NCBI GenBank assembly: GCA_033065855.1
Contig: JAVXUO010002827.1
Coordinates: 310,001 to 374,000, forward strand
Direction of reading: 5' to 3'
Length of the DNA: 64,000 nucleotides
Source: Escallonia rubra
Taxonomy: Eukaryota; Streptophyta; Magnoliopsida; Escalloniales; Escalloniaceae
How positions within the stretch are numbered: the stretch's first letter is position 1; each line of letters starts with the position of its first letter. Position numbers and translations under genes: made by a program. Below are positions 11,085-22,608 of this stretch, piece after piece. Under the pieces are notes generated by a model that was not told the origin of the DNA, made no database searches, and saw only the letters and a program-made list of their open reading frames with translations.

Positions 11085-13964
11085 TCACTGTACTTCTGGA
11101 CCAGCTTTGAGGTTGGTCTTCATATTCTCTACCATCTTTTCCTTGATAAGCCTTCTCATTATTTTGCCTGAAGGTGATTTTGGTATTGTGTCCACAAATT
11201 GCAGCACTCTCACTCTCTTGTAGCTTGCCACATTAGAGGCAACATAATTCATGATTTCCTTTTCAGTTTCTTTTGCATCTGGGCTCATCACCACACATGC
11301 GGCTGGTATCTCCCCAGCTTCCTCATCAGGTAGTCTGCAATTTCCATGCAATCGTATGTTAAGAACATGACTTTCCATTGTAATTAAACAGGGATTCAAA
11401 CAAATATAAATAGGCAAACGTACCCCAGAACGGCAGCGTCCTCAACTGATGGATGACTTAGGAGGATGCCTTCTAATTCAGCAGGAGCAACCTGTGCATT
11501 CAAAATGACAATCAACAGCATCAAGTTGACTAGTTCCTGCCTTCCTTAAGCCCATGACTTTCTAGAGCTGATTTTGGCATGGCATTGTACTGATGTCTAC
11601 CCTTAAGAAGTAAAGACTGCTATAACATTCTTGTTAATTTTTGTATGGCATATAGGTTGTAATGGAAAGTGCAATGCCTCCTTAAGAAAAGGTACAATGA
11701 TCTCAATCTGGTCATGCAGATTGATCTGCTGCGGAGTGGTATCACAACTTACTTGGAACCCTTTGTACTTGATTAACTCTTTTATGCGATCCACAACAAA
11801 GACATCTCCATCATCGTCAATATACCCAATGTCACCAGTGTGAAGCCACCCATTTTCGTCGATGGTCTGGGCAGTCTCATACTCATTCTTGTAGTAACCT
11901 GTGACGGATAAGTAGTTAGCATTGCGGAGAGCTAGCAAATACCAAGCATATATAGTTTTGTTTTTGGCTTCGATATGTTTGTGGCCAAATATACTTGGTA
12001 CCTATCATCACACATTGGCTTCTGACGCAAATCTCGCCAGGAGTATTCTTTGGGAGAGATCGACTCGTGTCAGGATCGATGAACTTCACTTCCAAATTCG
12101 GAAGGATGAACCCCACCGAGTGCTTCTTTGCAATGCCATGGCCTTTAGTTGGGTCTCCATGGGTAAGTGTAATGCAGCTGTGCTCTGTCATCCCATATGC
12201 CTACAAGTGACAAAGGCAAATTAGTACACATATACTTAACGGGGTCTCCTTTCTGCTTTCAGCTTTTCGGTTCAGTTTTCTGTTTTTGTAGACGATCGAT
12301 CTTCAGAACCATAAAATAACGACGACCAACAAAAATGTTAACTAGATAGAAAATAAACTTGAAAAGGCGAACATAAAACAAAAGGGGTGCGCAAACAGGG
12401 TTCCATCAGGATTTTGGTAAGTGCTCACCTCTTGGACATCAACACCAGGAAACTTTTTCTGGAACTCGTTAAGAATTTCGGGGGCAAGTGGAGCTGCGGC
12501 GGTCATGATGGACCTGAGCTTGAGCTTCCCAAGATCGAATTTATCAACAATGGGATCCTTAACCAAGCCCAAAATTATAGGGGGCACAATTGGTGCAAAT
12601 GTGACCTCATGATCAAAAAGGGCACTCAGAAATGCCCTAAGTTCATACCTGCCCATTGCTACCACTTTTCCCTTGTTTCTAAGTGTGGCACAACATATAC
12701 CAGTAAGGCCATATATGTGGAAAAATGGTATTAGGCCTAGTGTAGTCACCTGCCCTATCAATTCTGGTCCTACACTGAAGAGTGAGGAACACAAATTAGC
12801 TACTAGATTCCTATGTGTCAGCATTACACCCTTTGACAACCCTGTGGTGCCTGATGAAAAAGGCAGGGCACACAGATCAGTCTGCTGCACGGCTTGCTTA
12901 GTGAAGTTGACGCTGGCACGCTCTGCAGCTTCTAGCAGTTCTCCCCAATGTATCGTGCCCTCTACGTGCTCTTCGCCTAGTACAATCACTGGTAGTTCCA
13001 AACTTTGCACCTGTCATATTTCAACACGATTTGTGAAGAAAATTAGAACTAATGGTGATCTTGTATGCACCACTTCAACATATCTTTAGCTCATGATGAA
13101 TTCAGTGTTCACTGAAGTTTTGAAGAGCTACATTTGACTACTGAGACATGGCAGGATAACAGTTCAGGAAATATCTATTTGCTGCGCTTTGAGTACCCTA
13201 ACATCTTGTATAACATTTATAACCCACCTTACAGAGTGATCACAGGTTCATTAGGTTTCTGGAGGTCCAATATATAAAGCATAAAGTACAAGCACAAAAA
13301 ACTTCTATGCTCTTGCCACATTTACATATTCAATCTGAATTAAGAACTTGTTTCTTTAAATTACTGAAACTCATCCTCAAATTTTATTCTTACGCTCTCA
13401 CAGTTTTTCTGTGCAAGAACAGCTGGGAAAGCCTCAAAGGCCAAAAGTGAGGTTTCTTGAGAAAATGATAAACATGAAAATCAAACGAGCATCGGGAAAA
13501 GAAGAACATGAAACTGATAAACAGTTGTCCCCCAATACCTTCTTAGAGGTCGAGGCATCGGTGACAATTAGCTTAGCATCAGCAGCCTCAACTTGCTTCT
13601 TAATTTCAGACGCATGAGCAGACGGATTTGCCCCGGAAAACACACCACCAGCCGCCATTATGCCGAGAGCAACAATGGCATATTCCGCCACGTTCGGGAG
13701 TATAACCACCACCACATGTCCCTTCCTCAGCCCGAGGGACCCTAAGGCCTTGCTGAACCTTTTGGTGTCCCTCGTGACTTGGGCATAAGTGTACGCCTTT
13801 CCGGTGGCAGCCTCCACAAACGCCACCTTGTCACTGTACAATTCAGCATTCTGAAGAACGAATTCCGGCAGTGTTACGTTGTCCGGCACGTGAACCGATG
13901 GGTATCGGCTTCGGAAAATATGTTCCTCATCTAGTGACAAAGTAGTTCGTGCATTATTTGCCAT
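11085..13964 (-). CDS. ACOS5: Fatty acyl-CoA synthetase of pollen wall formation (4CL-like 1, ACOS5 type)
   Basis: ATP-dependent ligase of the ANL/AMP-binding family. Known orthologs activate medium to long hydroxy fatty acids in the tapetum for sporopollenin (pollen exine). Six exons, complement(13539-13964, 12429-13010, 12002-12200, 11753-11898, 11424-11491, 11085-11334), join in phase with GT-AG introns and give 556 residues, close to the family length of about 540. Visible motifs are the AMP/P-loop box [10 protein letters not shown] at 194-203, AYGMTEHS at the exon 3 start, [11 protein letters not shown] (box II), the hinge region [25 protein letters not shown] split by an intron, and the C-terminal catalytic Lys 531 in PSGKIMRR. 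No peroxisomal SKL end is present, so it is probably cytosolic or ER-associated. The similarity is clearly closer to ACOS5 than to true 4-coumarate ligases. I chose the Met at 13964 because upstream sequence in frame does not resemble the family. Confidence 0.95.
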
Positions 13965-14455
13965 AGGTGATCTGTGAAAGGACAGGGGCCTTCTTGCTTG
14001 TTCTTTATAAGGACTGGCAGGCATAGGTGTGAAAAATGGTAACCATGAATTGTACGTGCATGAGATTTGGTAAGGTTTTAGGAGACTTATCACATTCAAA
14101 GGTGAGATTGTCATGGGATTTGATAGGTGGAAGTTTGTTGAATCATATTCTGGGGTGACAGGTTCATATCATTTTTGTTTACTTCCCACAACTAGGTGTT
14201 AACTGATCACACACAGATTTGAAAGGAGTAGGAAACTTTTCTAAAATTTGATTTGCTACGTGATAGAAAGAGAGAGCAGACATTTTTGTTTGTCAGCCTG
14301 GCCCTCCCCTATACCCATGTAGAGGATCGTTAGGTCCCCTGTAAGGGATCATTAGGTTTGGCTTGTTGGGAAGATTTTGGAGAGCTCGGTGTCCACCGTT
14401 AAGAACGCTCATACATACAGAATGGCCCAACTCAACTTAAAAATTTTAGTTGACA

Positions 14456-14725
14456 GAACGTGTGGTCCATCTAAGTGTATATGCCTAACTTATTTCGCAC
14501 ACTTTATCGATGTGCAACTTAGTAAGTCCACACGTGCACATCAACAATCTCCTCCTACCGTGTGAGTCCACCCGCTGTCTAAGCTAATAGAACGTGATCC
14601 ATCTAAGTGATATATGCCTACTTATTTTACGGACATGGGTGATGTGAGGCTAAGTAACTCCATATGTGTACCTAAACAATCTCTTCCTCATGTGTGAGTC
14701 AGTCCACCAATTGTTTAAGCTACAT
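14456..14725. repeat. About 134-bp diverged tandem duplication upstream of ACOS5
   Basis: Two units start with GAACGTG...CCATCTAAGTG at 14456 and 14590. They share blocks such as TATGCCTA, CTTATTT and TGTGAGTC, with many substitutions and small indels. The pair lies about 0.5-0.75 kb upstream of the ACOS5 start codon, in its probable promoter. Confidence 0.75.
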
Positions 14726-15449
14726 CCTTGAGTGACAATTAGCGAAACAATATTTTGAGTCGAAGGACTAAAATAGTGGCCGGCGACCGTTTGAGTTGCA
14801 TTGATGTCCTCAAAACAGTGATGTGCTTTTGTTTTATTGACTAGTAATCTTGAAAAATGTCTATTTTCACGTCATCTTATACTTTTCTGCACCTTCATCT
14901 GTAACTAAAAAATTTATATTTTATCCTTAGTACTTTTTAGCGACAAAAAATTAGGATGTTTTATAACGTGAGAAAATAGGCGCTCGTGTAGTTTTTTCAT
15001 GCTATATTATGTTAATCACACTCTGTGGACACAATTGTTCCCAGTATATGTATAATACAACCTAGCGTTGTTGTACTCTATGCAAAGCTGATTGTGCTTG
15101 TAGTGGAGCTTTTAGATTATTGGGCTGTGATACCTCGTTAGCAATTTTTCTTCTCTTGCATGGACTATGGAACGGGGAAGAAGCTCCCAAATAGCCCATA
15201 TATCTACGTAGATCCGGCCCATAAGAAGTTCGATGCTGGGCTGGGTCAACCGGGTCAATTCAATGGTCGTGGGAGCTCTTGGGATTCAGGGATTTCGAGA
15301 TTTCGGCCTTGTTTTTGTGGTCGTCGCTTCGGGGTTGGCCCGTTAATGAGTGCGACCGATGGGCTTCATTGCCTTCGTTTGTGTCAGCTTCAAAGAAGGC
15401 TTGAACTGATAAACTTATTATTTTCATTGTTTCGGTTATATGACCAATA
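14726..15449. other. Intergenic, no gene seen
   Basis: A 96-codon open frame at 15160-15450 has no recognisable domain, and no splice-linked neighbour could be found. I see no repeat or RNA gene. Confidence 0.5.
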
Positions 15450-15463
15450 GTTATCTTGGCACA

Positions 15464-15581
15464 ACTTTCCTTTTTCTGGAATAGTCAGAACTGTAATTTT
15501 ATATAAAGCGTTAGTATGAGGATCGAACTCATGACCTTGAAGTTATTTTCAAGGCCGTTTGTCACTCCACCACCCATTGGG
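15464..15581 (-). mobile_element. tRNA-derived SINE, about 118 bp
   Basis: The segment is flanked by identical 14-bp direct repeats GTTATCTTGGCACA at 15450-15463 and 15582-15595. On the minus strand it starts near CCCAATGGGTGG and has an A-box-like GGTGGTGGAGTG. About 35 nt later comes a B-box-like GAGTTCGATCC, and it ends in an A-rich tail (AGAAAAAGGAAAG). This is the layout of a plant SINE with an RNA polymerase III promoter. It does not fold as a functional tRNA. Confidence 0.75.
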
Positions 15582-16799
15582 GTTATCTTGGCACACTTTG
15601 AAAATTCTTAAAAAATAAGAACATGATTGATACTATGTTTGTCAACTACACCTCTAACATGAAATTTCAAATTTTTGAAAACCAAACTTGTAATTAAAGT
15701 CATGTTGCTAGATAATACCTTGTAAAGTATGAAATATTTGTTAAGTCCATGAAGAGTCATTTGCAAAGCCCTGTGCGACAACCTCAACTCCGGTGACATC
15801 ACGGGTCTGAGTTATCGATCATAATCATAATTAATCTTGTGATGAATACAGAGTAACTACATCATCATATTCATACATCATTAATAGATGCTTCAAAGTG
15901 CGCCATTACAAAAAAAATTTTACAAACATACATCGTACTGCATCGGAAGACTTCTAAGTCTTTAAACAACATATACATTTACAATGTAATACACAACTGT
16001 AGTCGTGTATCTCCTATCAGCTTATCTCACAGCTCAATCTTTGTCTTACCATTTCTAACGTGTCTTACCTCGCACAACTTATCATCTTGCTTACTTTTAT
16101 AGCTTGTTTCGTTTTCCCTTCCTAGAGGGTTTTATCATTGGTCAATCTTATAGCCTACACAATATAACATAAGGAATAAACGCAAATCGCCAAGTAAAGA
16201 CAACACGTGCAGTATCGTGTACAAGTGATCCTAAAGAATCGGAAGAATAATAATCATCTCAACGATAGTAATGAATCAAGATTGTACAATAAATTTAGCA
16301 TCAACATAATTTGTCAAACGATAATTTTTCTTCCGTTAAACTGAACGGCTTCAAAACCCAATAGAACAACATTATTGCCACCTCCTCATGGACAAGGTTG
16401 ACTGACCGACTATGCAAGTGAACACTAAAACAAGAAATTGAAAAAAAAAATAACCATCAACGAAATACAAGTCTTTAAACTCATTAACATCAAAAGAAAA
16501 ACAAATGCAATGCAACTCAGACATGACAGATGAGACTATGCACCATACATCATCTTGGCCAGTGATCATATTTTGCAGGCCATCTTCCTCATTTTTTATG
16601 TCCCATTATATGGGATGTTCATCCAAATCTCAAATAATCAAAGGAGACGATGTCATCAAGAAGGAATCACAAAAGTGTTTGTCCTTAACCGCGTTACAGC
16701 TGAAACAACGAGGCTTCATCAACCGGGCGGACTAATGAAAAATTATTCCACCTTATATCCTCAATAGTACAACCCAAACGAAAGATACTAGGTCAAAAG

Positions 16800-17260
16800 A
16801 TCAACCGGTGTTTCAAACATAACAACAGGGATTCAACATCAGAATCATCAACGGGGTGACCTCGGGAGAAATTTAACCACAAGTCCTCAACATCACTTTT
16901 AAATATGAGGAATCTCGGTCATCAATAATTACCGACATCTCATAACTACCGCACAATAATCTCTACATAACATCACCAAACAACAACAGGGCGGATTCGG
17001 GAGAAATTTACCACAAGCCCTCAACGACGTTTTTAAATAGGAGAAATGCCGATTACCAATAAGTATCGACATTACACCACAAACAACGCACCCATCTCTA
17101 CATAACATCATTAATCAACGACAGGGCAGACTTGGGAGAAATGTAACCACAAGTCCTCAACAACATTCTTAATTAAGAAAAAAAATCGGCTATTAATAAT
17201 TGCCAACATCCCACGACAATCACATAATAACCCCCACGCAATATCATCACCAAGTCAGGT
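16800..17260. repeat. Three diverged tandem units of about 125-130 bp inside the solo LTR
   Basis: The phrase GGGAGAAATTTAACCACAAGTCCTC recurs, with changes, near 16865, 16993 and 17135. Each is followed by an AT run, a CCGAT/CGGCT block, TAATAATTGCC-like sequence and CTACATAACATCA. This is typical of internal repetition in large plant LTRs. Confidence 0.7.
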
Positions 17261-18357
17261 ATGCTAATCGAATCAAATCATAGCATACTAGGATACAAAA
17301 TTTTGGAAAGCCAGTTAGGCTAAAAATAGCTTTCGACTTCGGAACGACCCGAAAATTTGAAAAATAGAACATCTCAGCATCCTAGAGTTCTCATAAAATT
17401 TTCGCGCATAACCACGTTAGTTTGATATTTTAAATTTTAACGTAAAATTTCACAATTACCACGTCCGTTAACCCTCTTCCCGACTTCGAAAAAATTCGAA
17501 AGTTTTTCACATTATAGGTCTCCCAAAAATAACTGGGGTGATTTTTTTTTTTTGCATTTTGGCTAAATATGACCCTAAAAATGTTTTAAAAATCGAATTA
17601 GGACTGCTTAATTAATTTCCTACTTTTAGTGACAAAATAGTCACTATTCAAATCAAAGCACACACTATTTCACCTTCAACACACATAGTCTTCATCTTTA
17701 ACCTCTCTCCCTCTCATTGCCGATTGCAACAATCCACACAAATTCCATTTTTCATCCACAACCACCCTGTATTCCACTCAATTTCATCCTATTCCATCTT
17801 GTTACACCTTTTAACATACGATTTAACCCATTAATCCACCCAAAACCCCATTTCTATTCCAATCCAAAACACACTAATGAACACGCGCCAAACCCATACT
17901 AAACACTGAAATTTTTCTCTTATTCATTTCCAAGCTTTCATACACAAATTATACACAACTTCACCAGAAGTAACACCAGACAACATCTACATATATATAC
18001 CCGAAATATACATACACATGACATGAAACTTTCAACCAAAAACCCATAAGTTTCCTTCAAGATTAATTGTTGGGCAAATTACACTTATATCCCTGAGGTT
18101 TGGGTATAATTACAGTCAAGGACAACGAGTTTCAAAATGTAACATTCCGTGACCAAACACTTTTAAAATGTATCAGCCGTGTCCATCCGTTAGGGTTCCA
18201 TCCAAAAATTGTACTTTTTGTATGATGTCATCAATACGTATTTTTAAAATGACAATACTACCCCTTGTACTGTATATACTGAATATTTTTAAAAAATTTA
18301 AATTAAAATTTCAAGCCTTAATTTAAAGTCACAATTAGGATTTTATTGAAACCTTAA

Positions 18358-18537
18358 TTTACAAATTAGGATATTCTTGAAACCCTAATTTGCAAATTAG
18401 GATATTCTTGAAACCCTAATTTGCAAATTAGGATTTTCTTGAAACCCTAATTTGCAAATTAGGATTTTCTTGAAACCCTAATTTGCAAATTAGGGTTTCA
18501 AGAAAACCCTAATTTGGAAATTAGGGTTTTATGTTCT
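18358..18537. repeat. 31-bp palindromic tandem repeat with telomere-box motif
   Basis: Five head-to-tail units of about 31 bp each contain AAACCCTAATTTGCAAATTAGG, in which CCTAATTTGCAAATTAGG is itself a perfect palindrome. The last unit is followed by an inverted version. AAACCCTAA equals the plant telo-box. The array lies in the left arm of the Mutator-like element. Confidence 0.9.
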
Positions 18538-18722
18538 CTCTCCCATTGCCGGTAAATCTGAAGTCCTCGCCGACCGTCGCCTTCCTCCCCCGCCCCCGCC
18601 GTCGGCAGTCCCTCCTTCCCCGGCCCCTCACCGCCGGCAGCCCCTGTCCACACCATTTTAGTGGTAGTCTTTCTGGTATTCAGAGGAAACGAGCTTTGGG
18701 TGTGCTTGTGCAAACAAAGGCG

Positions 18723-18888
18723 ATGGCGACGGACAGCAAATAAGAGATCCGAATGCTAGAAGCTCCTCCTTCCTACCGACCGACGTGGTCCACCGCAGCC
18801 GCAGACGTTATAGATGCACTGCCGTACATCGACGGCGACTACGGCAACCCCAAAGTGAAACAAGAGGTGGACCGGTTGGTCGAAGAAG
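18723..18888 (+). pseudogene. Captured 5' fragment of an SPF27/MOS4 (BCAS2-like) splicing-factor gene
   Basis: The frame starts MATDSK, meets a stop (TAA at 18741-18743), and continues in the same frame with EIRMLEAPPSYRP, VIDALPYIDGDYG and KQEVDRLVEE. These blocks match the N-terminus of plant SPF27/MOS4, a Prp19-complex (MAC) spliceosome subunit. Only about 55 of the roughly 250 residues are present. The in-frame stop and the switch into a GC-rich minisatellite at about 18890 show it is not a functional gene. Upstream GC-rich sequence (18535-18720) may be its leader or a second captured piece; I cannot tell which. Confidence 0.75.
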
Positions 18889-18897
18889 GAGGAGGCA

Positions 18898-19030
18898 TGC
18901 GGGGTGCGGCGTCGGGGAAGGGGAGCAGGCGGGGTGCGGCGCGGGGAAGGGGAGCAGGCGGGGTGCGGCGCCGGGGAAGGGGAGCAGGCGGGGTGCGGCG
19001 CCGGGGAAGGGAAGCAGGCGGGGTGGGTGG
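18898..19030. repeat. GC-rich minisatellite in the Pack-MULE core
   Basis: Four copies of a unit of about 30 bp built on GGGGAAGGGGAGCAGGCGGGGTGCGGCG lie just after the captured fragment. They make repetitive open frames in several phases that should not be read as genes. Confidence 0.9.
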
Positions 19031-19289
19031 GTGACGGGGAAGGGCGAGGGGGATGCAGATGGGGTGGGGGGTGTTTTTCTTTTCTGATTTTCTTTTCTAA
19101 AAAGAAACAATGGCATTTAAAAAATTAACTTTCTAACATAAGGGCAATAAAGTCATTTTGTTAAAACCGTTAGGATTTTTAGGGTTCCGTTTGTCAATGG
19201 ACACAAGTGTTACATTTTGAAACTTTGTGTCCTCGCGTGTAATTACCCCCAAACCTCAGGGATATAAGTGTAATTAGCCCTTAATTGTT

Positions 19290-20179
19290 TGAAGAAATGG
19301 GATTACCCTATTGAATTTAGGGTTTTCTTTTCTCCTTCTTCTTCCTCCTTTCTTTTCTTCCCCTTTACTCAGCACTAAACCCACTAGGAGGTGGCAACTT
19401 CAGACTGATTTCCCCTTAGATTCGTGACACCTCTTGCAAATTTTTTAAATTTGTACTTTGGTCCCTAAAGTTTCCCAAAATTGTAATTTGACCTCCAAAG
19501 TATAAAAAATTACAATTTGGCCCCAAAGCCAAACTAACCCCCTATTTTATTCTAATTACTATTATTGATAAAAATAATAATATCGATAAAAAAAAAATAT
19601 TCTCGATTAATTTAATTCTCGGTTATATTAAATCAGGGTTTTACACCCTGAGACCTCTCTTGAGGTTGACGAAAGGCATATTAGCCTCAAGGTTGTTTTC
19701 TTTGTTCATGCTTTAATACATCGCTATTCCTTCACTCCCACCCTACCCCACCTCAAAAAAAAAAGAAAGAAGAAGAATAGACGTGTGAATCTTCAGTGTA
19801 AGAATCCATGCTCAATATCGGCGATTTTTTGCTGTAAAGGTGATATGAATGACGCGGTATAACAGACTGATATAATTTAACGAGATAGAAGGATTTCAAT
19901 AAAATCAGAGTCAACATTTCATCTTTCTTATTCTCGTATCTCATATATTAGATACAAGGTGCAATTGCCATGACTCTTAAATCGTCTTTTTTCCAACCAA
20001 CCCAATGTAAAATAATCTCATTGCCCATCATTTTTCTCTAGACAAGTAGCAATAATAATAAATAATAATAATAATAGTATCATAAGACTTCATTTCCCCA
20101 CTCCACAAAGTTAGCTTCCTTACGTGGACTTGCCACAACTTGGAATACTTCCACTCTATCTGGTTACCACTTTCTTTTA
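19290..20179. other. End of solo LTR and AT-rich spacer, no gene seen
   Basis: 19290-19645 is the distal part of the solo LTR. 19651-20179 is AT-rich with a small (AAT)n run near 20050-20075. I recognise no coding or RNA feature. Confidence 0.5.
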
Positions 20180-22165
20180 ATTTTCAAATCTAATGTTTGA
20201 AATCACTTACAATTTTAGTTTTTAGTTTTTTTTTACAAAAATACACAGGTGTTTGATTAGTCAATTTTTATTTTGAATTTTTTATTTACCATTTTTTCCT
20301 TAATTTTTCACCAACAAATTTTCTCCAACAGATTCCCAAAACTCCCCGAAGCATCACCATCGGTAAGTGGCACCACCACCATCCAATTCGCAGCACCACT
20401 GCCATAATCAAATGCGATGGTGGTGGGGTGGTGACTAGGGCTGTATACGAACCGAGTTCAAGCCGAACATGAGTGTGTTCAAACTCGGTTCGTTTAAATT
20501 TGGACATGTTCGAGCTCGGCTCGAGTTCGTTAAGAGCCAAAATATTAATGTTCGAACTCGGCTCGAGTTCGTGAGGGTGAGACTCGGGCTTGGCTCGCTT
20601 AACTCGTTTAACAAACGAGCCGAACTCGAGTTCTATGACTCGGCTCGCATTCATGTTCGATTCCAATCAAATCTCTAAAATTACTCAAAATTCTCAAATC
20701 GTTCAAGCATAATTAATAAAAAAATGATAAATAAAAGATACAAGAGGGATGCAGAATAAATAAAAAACACAAATTGATGCATTCGAGGTTAAGCCCTTGG
20801 CTTTGCAGGCGATAACTTTGCAGGCGATAACTTTGCAGATCAAAAACTTGGCTTTGCAGGCGATAACTTTGTAGATCGGAAACTTGGCTTTGAAGGCGAT
20901 GGCTTTGCAACTTTAAAAGTTGAACCTGACGACAGGTTGGATCCGGCGACTGGGTGAGAGAGATGATGGCGGCGAAGACGGCGGCGTGATGTCCGTTTGT
21001 GAAAACTGAAGAGGGATAGAGAGATGGTCTATGCGCGATCTGCGTGTGTGTGTGTGGCGAGGTAGGGGACGAAGAATGCGGCTATGTGTGTTGTTTGGTT
21101 TATGTTTTAGTTTGAGTTTATATAGTTAGGGTTTTCAAGTGTTTGGGCATATCTAAGGGTTGGGCTTTATTTTTATAAGTGGGCTTGGGGTTTTGGGCTG
21201 ACTTAAAGGCTTGGGGTTTTAGGCTGCCTCCACTTTAAAATTTAATTTATGTGATTTATGTAAACATTAATTTTGTAAACATATTATAATTAATTTATTA
21301 TTTAGACGAGCTGTTCGCGAACATGTTTGTGAATATTTTAGTGTGTTCATGTTCGGCTAATTTAATAAACGAGCCCTAAAAACTTGTTCATGTTCGGTTC
21401 GTATATTATATGAACGAACACGAACGAGTTATGTGAAGAACGACCCACGGGCCGTTCGTGAACAACTCGGTTCATTTACAGGCCTAGTGGTGACGATAGG
21501 GCAAATTGTGAGTTGTGCGACGGTGTTGAGATGGCAGTGTTACTTGAGGTCCCATTGATTGTCCATGGCAGTGGGGTAGAAATGGTGGTTTGAGGTCTGA
21601 TTCATTGTCAAAGGGGTGGGTTGACGACATGCAGATCTATGGGTGGCAATAACAGTAAGGTGGCGGTGCTGGGGGCAGATTTCTGGTTGCAATTGTGTGG
21701 CAGACCCATGATTGTTGAATGCGTGGGTTGGCGACGGGGGGCCAGGTCCGTAGGTGGCGATGGCGGTAGGGTAGCAGTGTTAGGGCAGATCTGTAGGTGG
21801 CATTGGTGAGAGTGTGGCGGTGGTATGGCAGACCCGTGGTTGTTGACGGTGATAGGGTGACAACGGGACAAATTTGGCCGATGGAGTTAAGTGTCTGGTG
21901 GTGGAACTCTGTATATGAGGAAGTTTTCTTAAAATGATACTCATTTTTTTACTTATAATAAAGTTTAAAGGTTGGATCTCAAAACAAAAGTAAAAATTCG
22001 AAACCCAAAACTCCAAAATAGAGTTTTCAAAAACAGTTATGTTTTAAAAACTACTTTTCAAAACTAAAGGGATAAAAAAACGAAAATTTTCTATCAAACG
22101 AACTTTTTTCCTACAGTTTATAAAACTGGAGAAAAAATTAGAACATGTCAAACGCTACCTAAGTT
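20180..22165. mobile_element. Third, degenerate copy of the T-rich/A-rich foldback MITE family, split by a hAT element
   Basis: The left arm (T-rich, with GTTTGATTAGTCAATTTTTATTTTGAATTTTTTATT), a GC-rich core and the right arm (AAAACTGGAG...CATGTCAAACGCTACC) resemble the copies at 27026-27401 and 48589-49024. The hAT-like element 20436-21486 lies inside the core. The outer ends are approximate because the left end is poorly conserved and I see no target duplication. Confidence 0.45.
20436..21486. mobile_element. Non-autonomous hAT-type element, 1,051 bp
   Basis: The ends TAGGGCTGTATACGAACCGAG and, read inwards from the right, TAGGCCTGTAAATGAACCGAG form terminal inverted repeats. The 8-bp target duplication GTGGTGAC is at 20428-20435 and 21487-21494. 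Subterminal GAACGAACACGAACGAG-like repeats are abundant at both ends. No transposase is present; the short frames include a run of LQSYR repeats with no known domain. Confidence 0.85.
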
Positions 22166-22608
22166 TTTGAGTCATCATTGTTTGGTTACCATTTTTACAA
22201 TCGCGTTTCTAGTGACATCAAACTAAAAGACTGTCCATGAAACTCTCGTTGAAAATATCAGTGTAATTCACTCCGATCATTAAGGCTTATATGCGTGTGA
22301 GGAAAAAAGTATTCAAACACCATAAAAAAAATCCTGCTTTTTAACGTGATAGCTATATAGTATCCATTACCATTCTGAATATCATTCTAAACACGTTAAT
22401 ACATATTATTTTTCTTCTCTTAAAATCCTTTCTATGTGTATTTAGAACACAGTAAAATAAAAACAAAAATGGTACCAAACGGGTCATTCATGTTTTTGAA
22501 AGTGATGCTAAGTAAAAAGCTAGGGAAAATAGGTAACCCCTCTATAGTATATGCGTTATGGAATTTTTCTCCCTCCGTTCAAATTTAAGCACAAAGTCCT
22601 TGCATAAC

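Larger units (their letters stand above)
18072..19280. mobile_element. Mutator-like element with captured sequence (Pack-MULE), 1.2 kb
   Basis: Long terminal inverted repeats of at least 75 bp start GGGCAAATTACACTTATATC on the left and, read inwards from the right, GGGCTAATTACACTTATATC. The flanking 9-bp target duplication TTAATTGTT at 18063-18071 and 19281-19289 is the hallmark of Mutator-like elements. There is no transposase. The AT-rich arms enclose a GC-rich core (about 18540-19050) holding a gene fragment and a minisatellite. The element sits inside the solo LTR, so it inserted after the LTR's parent element did. Confidence 0.88.
15774..19645 (-). mobile_element. Solo LTR of a Ty3-type element, interrupted by a nested MULE
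   Basis: The block starts TGCGACAACC, ends GGGTTTTACA (TG...CA), and is flanked by the 5-bp target duplication CCCTG at 15769-15773 and 19646-19650. Without the nested Mutator-like element it is about 2.65 kb, non-coding and rich in internal repeats. No gag-pol is present on either side, so this is a solo LTR left by recombination between two LTRs. Its strand is inferred from the TGTAAAACCC start on the minus strand and is less certain than the ends. Confidence 0.7.

Noticed and set aside
11603..11938. Single-exon reading of parts of the ACOS5 locus as separate genes
   Set aside because: Splice sites and phases join them into one six-exon gene; frames running into introns are chance extensions.
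12387..13089. Plus-strand frames of 115-138 codons
   Set aside because: Antisense shadows of ACOS5 exon 2 and its flanking introns.
15160..15450. 96-codon frame as a small gene
   Set aside because: No recognisable family, no splice partners and no upstream signals that distinguish it from chance.
15505..15590. Possible tRNA gene
   Set aside because: A and B boxes exist, but there is no acceptor stem or anticodon arm; the flanking duplication and A-rich tail fit a SINE.
18808..19128. GC-rich frames of about 100 codons on both strands
   Set aside because: They come from the 30-bp minisatellite in the Pack-MULE core.
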